DNA of 64,000 bases from Castor canadensis (taxonomy: Eukaryota > Chordata > Mammalia > Rodentia > Castoridae): positions 22,252,353-22,316,352 of the forward strand of contig NC_133387.1 in NCBI RefSeq assembly GCF_047511655.1. The letters are read 5' to 3'. Under the pieces are notes generated by a model. It saw only the letters and a list, made by a program, of their open reading frames with translations, searched no databases and was not told the DNA's origin. The position numbers and the translations under genes were made by a program. Positions 54,870-64,000 of this stretch are shown here, in pieces. Within the stretch, counting starts at the first letter, position 1; each line of letters begins with the position of its first letter.

Positions 54870-55700
54870 CAGTTGATTCAGCCAAAATATGCTGATTACC
54901 TTCTGTGTGCTGGGGGCTGTGCAAGAGTCAGTCATACAGAGATGAAAAACCTAGTTCCTGTCATTAGGGAACTCGCAGTGTTGTGTGATCTCAGCACAAT
55001 GTGCATAGAGAGATTAAATGCAATGTGTCAGAGGCTAGCGTATGAAGAGGATGTCCTGGGAGTCATAAGTGGGCACCTGTACAGATACAGGAAGCAGGAC
55101 ATGGAGAAGACCTCCTGCAGGAGGTGGGGGGGGCATCAAATTAGATTTTGAAAACTCTGTGGGGCAGGCTTTGTGAGCATTCAAGGAAAGGCTACAGATG
55201 GAGGGAGCATGGAGGAAAGGCATGGAGAGGTGAGAGAGCACAGCCTTGGGGCTGTCTGCAGAAATTCAAGGCCAAGTGGGAAGCAGGTCGGATGGAGGCC
55301 AGTTGAGATCATTATCTTGGCTAAGGAGTTTATTGGCAGGCAGTGGTTGGGCCTGGAGAGAATCAACACAACTAGACCCAGTGGGGGCATATAGAGAAAG
55401 GTTGGAAGTAGGCCACTCTAGTAGCCCAGGGAGGCCTGAAGGGTCTGACAGAAGGCAGTGGCAGAAGAGAAAGACACAGCTTTGAGAGGTACACAGGAGT
55501 GGGGTGACAGTAGTGGATATGGCAGTGAAGGTGGAGGAAGCAAAAGAGGGGGAGTCAGGCTGCCTTGAGTAGCTGATGGAAGGTGATGCCGGTTATGAAG
55601 CTAGAGATTTCTAGATGGAGACCAGTTGGGGGAGGGGTGATGCTTCTCCAGATGTGGAAAATGAAGGTGCAGGTAGAGTTTTCAGGTGGAGGTGACCAGA
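54870..55700 (+). repeat. Ancient interspersed repeat, longest copy of the family at 11545 and 14690
   Basis: Starts ATGCTGATTACCTTCTGTGT and GCTGGGGGCTGTGCAAG, continues through ACCTAGTTCCTGTCATTAGG and a long purine-rich part with CAGCACAATGTGC, GGCCACTCTAGTAGCCCAGG and GGAGGTGACCAGAG. About 830 bp. I suspect an old L1M-type 3' region, but the family is not certain. It explains the crowd of 70-90-codon frames here. Confidence 0.5.
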
Positions 55701-58700
55701 GGCCAGCACATACGAGCCTCCTGTGTTCCGGGAAACTTCATCTCATGCTTACTTAGGCTGTTTACTTTGGGCTCCAGTTGTGGACTTTTGGAGTTCACTT
55801 TGGGATCTGGCAGCAGCTTGGTAAAGAAGCAAGAAGATCCACATAGAGTTTTATACTTTTACATGGTTCATGTTTCAAATTAAGCATGCAATCTTGAACA
55901 ATTTACTTGAGATTGTTCTCACCACATTCTAGGCATCTGCCTTGCCTGAACAGGGCCCTACTATTTTCCAGTGGAAAAAGGACAGTCTGGGGTGGTTGAG
56001 CAGCATCCAGACTGTTACAGGACAAACTTGTAATAAAGGTGGCAATGGAGAATGATCAGTCTTGTTGGGTGCCTTAGATTGTACCCTTTCTGGGTGTATG
56101 GCCCCATTTTCAGTGAGCATACACTCAAAACAGCATGGCCTAGTGAAACAAACTCCAGCATGAGCTAAGAGATGGTGATTAAACTTTTGATCTTGCTCTG
56201 TAAGAATAATATCTTATCTTCTCGTTCCACATCCTGGGCGGTAGGAATCCGTATGCACAGTCAAAGTCTGTGACTAGGATTTGGCTACTTGATAGGTTAG
56301 CTTCAGTCCAAAGTGTTAAATAAAATGTTTATATTTGCATGTCTGTAGGTGGGACAGTCCCTCTCCAGGAAGCCGTGATCCTACCCTCTGTGGCCTTTGA
56401 ACCTTTGCTTTGTACATCTGGGGTGAAGGTATTTGAATTAAAATGCCAAATAGTCAAACACCAACAAGTGTTTGTTCCCTTTCTTCTCAATAAGTAGAGG
56501 AAAAATGGGTGAACATAGTATTTAGCATTCTGCACAGAAGCTTTGCAATTCAGTGATCCCTATCACTACGAGAGTTATGGCAGGAGCTGGTGGTGAAGTT
56601 TTTAGACTCTCTATGCCCTATCAGAGTGCTTGTACTACAGGAACTGCAGAAAGCAGGCAATTGGCTTTGAGCAGAGTTTGGGAGAGAAATATACACAACT
56701 CCAAGTTCATGCAGAGTCTTTGGAGCCCCTGTACTGTGTGGAAGGTAATCAGCCTTGTGAGAGGAGTGGAGACCTCAGTCAGTGCAGAGCGTTTGACTAG
56801 CATAGGTACCGTGTAGACCAGTCCTCTAGAAGAAGGGACTCAGAGTTCAGTCCCACAGTGTCTTTTGCTAAAAAATTCTAGTGCAATTGCAAATGAGACG
56901 GTGGATCTACTCTCTCCTCTGGATTGTTTCTGGCTATCTCAGAGCTGCTAATAAACCTGGCTTTTCTAGGGGGTCCCTCATGGAGAGGAGAAGGAGCCGA
57001 AGTGAGATTTGGGGAACTAATCCTTCATGAGCTGTACAGAGGTGGTAGGATTTCTAGTCATTCTTGTCCACACGTCTGTACCTGGGCTTGTGCATTCTCA
57101 ACTGCTTTCAGTATATGGTATGTTGATGTAGCTGCATTTCTGGTCTCAGGGAACTCAGCAGTTTCTTCAGTTTATCTGGTGGCGCGCTGTTTCCTTAACT
57201 GAGGGGCAAGTAACATAACCGCAGTGCTCTGTGGTCAGGACTGAAGAAGAGCAGTAGACATTGCCCTGTGTCCTGGTGTGTCCCCTGCACGTCCCCCTGT
57301 CCACTACCGTGGGACATCCAGGACTGGAGAGTTGAGTCTTCTACAAGGCTGTCTCTAAGCCTGTGACAAAGGTAGGAGACCCCTATTCCCCCTTTCCTTG
57401 AACCACCTTCTGTTGTTTCATTTTGGAGACCTCCCATTGACCAGTAGGTTTTCAGACATCCTCAGAAGGGTGACCGATTCTAGAGGAGAAGACCCAAGAA
57501 AGAAGGCAAATACTCAAGATATAGAATGCTGACCCTGTGCACAGCATCAAATTGGACAGAGATACTTGGCTGATAGAGAACCCTGGGCTCAGTGTTGGAG
57601 AGCAAGCTTTGCTGATCCCAGGCCTGACTGCATGCCAAGCTTGTGAGGCTTATTCCACTCTCCTTCATTCCACTTCCCAGGGCTTAAGACTAGCAAGACC
57701 AACCCTTCTTGGCAAATACTTAGAAATAAACTCATTAAATAATTTGTATAAACTGTATTTATATTACTGGCTGTCATTATCGAGTGAAATGCTATTTTAT
57801 TTGCATCTAGGATTTGCAGGGATGTAATAGTTCTCTTGTTTTAATTTGATGAGATCCGTTTGGGAGTGTTTAAGAGAGCTAGAATAAAAAGTCTAAGGCA
57901 TATCACATGGCCAAATATAGAAAATGAATTCTAGAAATGTCAAATAACATTTCCTTAGTGCATATTGTTTGGAAAGAATGGCATTTTCACCTAAAACTTG
58001 TATTTGCAAACTTTAAAATATTGCTAGGCATGGCAGAATTCTTAACCAGCTAACCAAAAGTAACTTGATCCACATTCCTCATGTTAGTTGAGTATAGGCA
58101 TTTTTATGTGAAGATAGTAGGTTACTTAGAGCCTCTCTAAAAATTCAGGCTGCCAAGAATTTTCTGGTAATTTGCAATTTATTGACTTGTATTTTTGGTA
58201 TTTCTTTCTACTTAATTGCAACCTTCCTGAAAGCAAGCATTGTCTCACACACATTTATAATTTCTAACATAAGGTTGTTTGATTTTCTTCTCTTTCCTCC
58301 CCATATCCAACTGGGTTTCTGAACTTGAAAGGAGGAGGATAAAATGACCAGCTAGCAGAGGGCATTACGTACCCTGAAACAGCTATGAGTCTACAGAAAG
58401 CCGGAAGTCATTTCATGGGGAAGTCTGTATACAGCAGTGGCTATGTGTAGGTGTTGATTCTTCCATTTGATTGTCCTTGCATTTCAATGGATGGTGAGTG
58501 GAGCATCCAGTGAGTTGGGGTCTTGACCACAGAGTTGCCATATCGCCTGGTAGGCATACAGAAGCTGCTGATACTTTCTTTCCCACATGAGAATTCCATT
58601 AAATATGATGGGCCTTATGTTGTGTTGGGCCAGAAGGTTCTGAGATTTCACAAAGGTGAAAATATTAAAAAATAAAATTCAAAAGTAAAGAGATTTTTCT

Positions 58701-58737
58701 TTAAAGGCACAAATAGTTGACACTTGGCAGTTATTTT
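55701..58737. other. Unique intronic sequence, no gene recognised
   Basis: About 3 kb without a recognised repeat. AT-rich from 57700. Frames of 60-96 codons show no domains or splice context. Confidence 0.4.
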
Positions 58738-58915
58738 CTTATAAACCCAGGGTTTTGCGCATACTAGGAGAGCACTCTACCACTTAAGCCATACGCCCAT
58801 TCTCTTTTGTTTTGTATTTTGTGTTTGAGATAGGGTGTCTCTGACTTTGCCCCAACTGACCTTAAACTCAAGATCCTCCTGCCTCTGCCTCTCGAGTAGC
58901 TGGGATTGCAGGTAA
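58738..58915 (-). mobile_element. Dimeric SINE: B1-like + ID-like, minus strand
   Basis: Plus strand: the worn ID complement (GGAGAGCACTCTACCACTTA, AGCCATACGCCC) followed by a B1 complement (GAGATAGGGTGTCTCTGAC, CTCCTGCCTCTGCCTCTCGA, GTAGCTGGGATTGCAGG). The outer end is truncated. Confidence 0.8.
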
Positions 58916-59334
58916 ACTGTCTATTTTCATGTCCTCTCTTAACTACTTCTATCTTCTGGGAAGAAAATGTCAAATTTCAGGGTTTTACTAACTCTCTTCC
59001 CACCTCTTTTCTCTGAGCCATACATTCTGACTGGGCCGACAAGTTGGGAACAACCCAACCTTGGTGACACACAATGGGATTCTTTATCTTTTAACACTTT
59101 TCCAAGTTGATTGAGAGCTCACTGGTGCTCATGGCATAGCAAGGACTGACTGTGCATCTGACTAGCCAGTCACTGTCTTCAGGAGGCAAGAATAGAAAAT
59201 CTAAGGTCAAATTTACTTGTATGTCTGGGTTGTTGGTCAGAGGTACCCTTGGGAACTAGGAACAGACCCATCCCACCTTCATTTTGTGTATATTTTACAC
59301 AATTTTCCATTATCTGGTACTTTTATTCATTATT
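58916..59334. other. Unique intronic sequence
   Basis: Nothing recognised. Confidence 0.4.
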
Positions 59335-59690
59335 TGTTTTTGAAGTTTAAAATTTGAACTTATATGTATCACATTAAATTTCTTTTTTTGGGTCCAATTT
59401 GACCCTGTTCTGGGCTGCAAGATAGCTTTAAACTGTGTGTCATCCCCATTAGTGGGTCAATCCTTCCTGTTATATCACATGACTGTTCTCATATTTTCTC
59501 ATTTGACCTTCACAAGTCCTGGAATTTGTCATCTGCAAATTTGATAAATGTGACTCTCAGTCTTCATTCAAATTACTTATAAAAATATGAAACAGCATCA
59601 TACTAAGGACAGAACCCTTTGGCATGGCATTTCCTAGAGATTGTCCCTTCTGAATTTGACAAATAACCACTGAGGCAGTGGAGTGCCAAG
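59335..59690 (-). mobile_element. L3/CR1 LINE remnant
   Basis: Plus strand: GTCATCTGCAAATTTGATAA, CTTCATTCAAATTACTTATA, GACAGAACCCTTTGGCATGG. This matches the same CR1 reverse transcriptase region as 33240-33605, again in minus orientation. Very old. Confidence 0.65.
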
Positions 59691-60620
59691 GACCCAGCAT
59701 AGACTTTGGAGGCAGATAGACTGGCAAGGCACCCCAACCTGTGTCAACTTGGCCATAAGGTCAGATTATTTGGGGTGCTCAGATTTGATGATTACAGATA
59801 GGTTATAACTGTGGGCCTTGTGTGTCTTGTGCTTCCACTAAATTCAGGTTGCAGACTAAATTCTCCCACTCCTGCCAACCTTTGCCAGTCAGCATGAACA
59901 GCCATTTCTTGTAGCTTGGAAAAGACCCTGCTGTCTGTCTCAGCTTGTTAGTCAGGGAATGTTTGAAGGTTTGCTAAGATAGCAAGTCCCCTCAACCACC
60001 CTCCTCTTGAGGGCACAGAGCACATGCGACATGCAGCCAGCAGAGGCCTGCTCCCTTGACTACAGTGTGTGGCAAAAATATTATCATTTTCTACATGTGC
60101 CAGGAAGTGAGAAAGTTAGTGAAGCACTGGCTTCACTAATGAAACTGATGAATTTATTTGAAGGAAGATTTATTTGAAACTTATGCAGAAATATCTTGGT
60201 TGCAGGCTTCAGCTCACCTTCAGGTGTGATCAGAGGACAGAATTCTTTGAGGGCTGAAACATAGACCTGATGAGAACCCTAGGTGAAGGAGGCATAAAGG
60301 ACTCCTGCAATTGCCAGATTCTTGTGCCCATAGGACAGAGATTTCTGGGTGCTATTTCTAACCAATCGTCTATCTTTGACCCCACTTAGCTTTCCAATGG
60401 AAAATTATTCCTAACATCTCTTATGCACTCTGACAAACCCAGAAGACCCTATTGGGATAGTGTGGTTGAAACACTCAGTGCAGGCTCTGAAAGAGACTTT
60501 CAAAAACCAGCTCACCAACCCTGAGTGTGCATTTCTGATGATTGTACTTGAGCTGTTGACTAAACATCCCTAAGTATGGATTAGAACTAACTACACATGT
60601 TGTATCACACCGTGAAGCAC
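59691..60620. other. Unique intronic sequence
   Basis: Nothing recognised. Contains GACTGGCAAGGCACCCCAAC-type unique text and no exon. Confidence 0.4.
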
Positions 60621-61252
60621 CTTAAAGTAGTTCTCTCTTATCCATGGTTTCACTTTCCACTGTTTCTGTTATTTGCAGTCAGCTGTAGTCCAAAAATATT
60701 AAATGGAAAATTCTAGAAATAAACAATTGTTCACCATTGTCAATTGTGTGATGAAATCTCATGCTCTTCCACTCTTTCTCACCCAGAACATGAGTCATCT
60801 CTTGGTCCATCACAGCTATTCTGTCTATTACTCACTTAGCAGCCATCTCAGAGGTTATCAGATTGACTGTCATAGTATTGTAGTATTTGTGTTCAAGAAT
60901 TTCTTACGTATCCTAAATGCTATGTTACCATGCCTATGTCATTCACCTCACTTTATCTCATGTGATATTGTATTCTGTCACATGGTCATAGAAGGATGAA
61001 TACAGTACAATAAGATATTGAGAGAGAGGGAGTTTGCCACATTAATTTCATTACAGTATATTGTTATACTTGTTCTATTTTATCATTAGTTAGTGGTAAT
61101 CTCTTGTGCCTAATTTTTTTACAATTGACTTCATCATAGGTGTGTATGTGTAGGAATAAACATTATATTTGGTATTCACCATTATGTGTAGTTTCAGGCA
61201 CCCAAAGTGGTCTGCAAAGGTATCCCTTATGGATCAGGAGGTACTAATGTAA
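60621..61252 (+). mobile_element. Tigger/MER2-like DNA transposon remnant
   Basis: Left end TAGTTCTCTCTTATCCATGG, TTAAATGGAAAATTCTAGAA, then GTGATGAAATCTCATGCTC, ATCAGATTGACTGTCATAGT, and right end TATCCCTTATGGATCAGG. The ends form imperfect inverted repeats. The transposase core expected in autonomous Tigger is absent, so it is a non-autonomous deletion form, about 630 bp. Confidence 0.75.
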
Positions 61253-61271
61253 GTTACAGAAATCAAATGTT

Positions 61272-61450
61272 AGCTCCTTTAGCTGTGTGACCTGGGCATG
61301 ATATTTACCTTCTCTGATACTGAGTTTCCTTATCATTAAAAGGTTAAAATAATACTTACATTAAGGATGACTGTGACAATTAAATGACGTATGGGAACTT
61401 GTTTGTACACTGCTTGAAATATAGTAAATGTTCACTACATGGGGGCATAA
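61272..61450 (+). mobile_element. MIR SINE
   Basis: TTAGCTGTGTGACCTGGGCA, GATACTGAGTTTCCTTATCA, AATAATACTTACATTAAGG, ACAATTAAATGACGTATGGG and TAGTAAATGTTCACTA are MIR blocks in order. Confidence 0.85.
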
Positions 61451-64000
61451 TATTGAGGAAAATCGCTTCCTGCTCTTCAGATACCCAAAACTTGTTAGTT
61501 GTTTCTTGCCACCTTGCATTGGATTAAAACACTTGAATTTTCTGGTTTATAAATAGTCACATCTGTTTGTAACACTGGGCTTCAGTGAGCCTACTGCTTT
61601 GAGGTTCTACAAGCACTTGGGAAGGGAGGAAGAGCAGGTGGCTGCTTCCATAGCAATTGTATCCTGGCTCTCCTTTGAGTGTGACCTCTTAAAAAAAGAA
61701 TTAAAAATATTTATAGGAATTCCTTCATTTTTGGAAGACCCAGAATTTCTCCAGAGTCTAGATTTAGCAGCCATGTTTATATATCCAATCTGGGCTCAAT
61801 TTGGCCATTCGTCTTGCCAGTGCACACATGTAAATAAGTGTACATTACTTTTATAGGGCCTGAAGGGATTGTCTCACATGATGTGTTCTTCTTTCCAGGC
61901 CATGGTGATGGTTGCTAACTTTTTGTTTTTCAGGTTTGCCACCAAGATTCTGAATTTGGTTTAGGAGAGAGCAGATAGGAGACTCTTGGCTCAAGGCAGT
62001 GGCTAACCACTAGTGGGTAATTATTGCCTAGGGCCTACCTGATCGTTATGCCAAGTACTACAGGGAGGGTCATCTGCTAATGTGTGCCTGCACCAGAGTC
62101 ACACTGGTCCATCAGAGATGCGGATGTGTTTGGCATGCATGGCGTCTAGAGACTTGAACATGCTCACCTGCATCCAACAGGGGATATTTATGAAAACAGC
62201 CTATCTCTGCTGTTTTCAGCTCCAGGTCCTGGTTTCCTGGCAAGATAGCCTTAGAATACATAGTAAGGGCCCCTGAGATTTTCCTGCATGGCTTTCACTA
62301 CATGTGGCCAGCTATCCAATCAGAATCCTTTGCCCTGAGGCACCCTGGTTGTCAGAACATGCTCAATTCTTCTAGGTGCCTTAGCTTGAAAATCAGTGAA
62401 CTCTGCATGATGGCAAATGATTAAGCTTGAAACATTGCATTATTCCCAGCAACATTCTCACAGAGAGAGGAGGGAGCCACTGGTTAACTGTGGAGGAAGG
62501 CGATTAGCCATGTGGAGAGGGACAAAAGCTTGGGGAGTCTGGGAACTTTGTGTCAGTATATTTTGAAGATGACTGGGCCTTTGTGAATAAAGTTCAGCTT
62601 TCCCTGAATGAGATGGTCTTTTCATTACAGAGCATAACATGGGTCGAATTGTCACTTCTTCTCTGTCCCCCTAAGGAAAGGAGGCACCTCACTGGCACAC
62701 TGTACCCTCCCCTCCCCCCAAGATGTTTGTCGCAGCTATCCTCTACTCTTCATCGCATCTATGGTAATCTCAGGCCCTGTATTCACTAGACCAGCCTGTA
62801 ATCCAGATATTCTGTGCCATTACTGAAGTATGTATGTGTCCTGATATTTTTGGTTTGAAAATAGTCATCATATGTAGATCTGTATCTATGTGTATATCTA
62901 ATCTTCTAGCTCAAATGAGTTCAAATGAGTAGAGAAGTAGTTGAATTTTGCTGTAAGCACTCCATTGGACATCTCCTTTCTATCTCTTCTTTACCACCTT
63001 TTGACAGGACTTCCAGTGCTTCTGTACTGTAGTGCAGGGGCAGTAGGAGCTGACATCTGCTTATTCTCCTTTAGCCAAGCCTTGATGTATCTCCTCGCTC
63101 AGGAAAACATGGCCTTTTTCTTCACCAAGATGCCTTCTGCCCACTAAGTTCTGGCTGATCACAGGGGACGGCATTCTCTAACATTCTTTAATTCTCACTC
63201 TGTAGCCAGGTAGACCCATGGGGATCCTGCCATTGGCACTGTCCTTTTCTCTTCTTTTAGTGCCCTCTCCTGAGTCTGCTGGTCACAGGGAAACAAAGGT
63301 GACAGAAGAGATGCACTAGAGGGTAGGCTGTTGAAAGAGAGCACAATGCTTGACACAAAGAGACAACATGTGAATGGTGGTATACCAGGCATTCAGGAGA
63401 TGTTGATTGGCACAGGGAAACTTTGCTACAACCTTGCAAACCAGACAGGAAGGCCCTATGGGTCTCTGCTGCTCCATTGTCTGTGTTTCAGATTGGACTT
63501 GGGGACAGCTGTGCCTGACCCCACCTTCTATATTTCATTTGTGGATCCTGTCAGGAAGCTCTGCCCCTGAGCTGATGGCTGTCACCCCTTGGCTTTTCTG
63601 ATGGGTCTGGGCAGGTCTGGGGAACTTGGAGATGTTCCAGCAGTGCTGTGAGCTTCCTGGGACAAACATTATTAGCAGTAATGTGAAAAATAGCTCAAGG
63701 GCCGCTGAGAACTGCTCTCCCCCATGTCACCACATTTCCTTTAATGTGTGTCCTCACTGTCATTCCAGGAAATGTGGACCTCAGGGTGAGCAGGTCACAG
63801 GCCACACCTGGTGCTGGCAGAAACGGACCTTAGGATGCGGACTCTGCTAAAGCTTCTAGATCATCCACAGTGTGTGTGTGGGAATGTGGGCACCAGAGAC
63901 AGTCAGTGAGACAGCAAGCTTTCTGCCTGTGAGATATACTCAGAGACTGGCTTCTGTGGCAACCAGAATCCCATTGCACCTTAGAATCCTGGATCAGCAG
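61451..64000. other. Unique intronic sequence to window end
   Basis: No repeat, exon or RNA gene could be supported over about 2.5 kb. The open frames (60-85 codons) occur on both strands without domains. Confidence 0.4.

Overview
The window is mammalian nuclear DNA, most probably from a rodent. It has long gene-poor stretches, old mammal-wide repeats (MIR, L2, L3/CR1, MaLR-type LTRs, MER20- and Tigger-like DNA transposons) and a younger layer of SINEs built from a tRNA-derived ID-like unit and a 7SL-derived B1-like unit. The composite ID/B1 units and the L1 3' UTR style resemble those of the beaver and kangaroo-rat branch (Castorimorpha), beaver especially. That placement comes from memory of the families, not from a search. 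No intact protein-coding gene is visible.

Layout. 1-3.9 kb: unique sequence with simple repeats and two worn ID-type SINEs. 3.9-7.7 kb: a 5'-truncated LINE-1 on the minus strand, bounded by an exact 14-bp target-site duplication, with a broken ORF2. 7.7-20.9 kb: SINEs, a MER20 copy, MIRs, an older repeat family and a cluster of LTR remnants. 21.0-24.1 kb: an ancient, heavily decayed L1 on the plus strand with a younger SINE nested in it. 25-37 kb: more SINEs, L2, a split MIR, L3/CR1 remnants interrupted by an LTR, and a locally repeated segment of unknown family. 37.7-51.6 kb: a zone almost without young repeats, centred on a strong CpG island (about 42.13-43.56 kb). 51.6-64 kb: sparse repeats (Tigger-like elements, an old L1-type or unassigned repeat, L3/CR1, MIR, two young SINEs) in otherwise unique sequence.

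The one gene signal is the CpG island. It has the character of a TATA-less promoter with a long GC-rich 5' exon, ending at a strong splice donor (AG|GTAAGG, exon end 43447) on the plus strand. Everything downstream to 64 kb would then be first intron. The gene cannot be named from the sequence. Short AT-rich unique blocks with clustered homeodomain, E-box, RUNX or TCF-like motifs on both sides are candidate enhancers. No new biological system was found. The most useful observations are the promoter with its nested upstream ORFs, the surrounding repeat-depleted zone, the fully resolved L1 insertion, and two local duplications.
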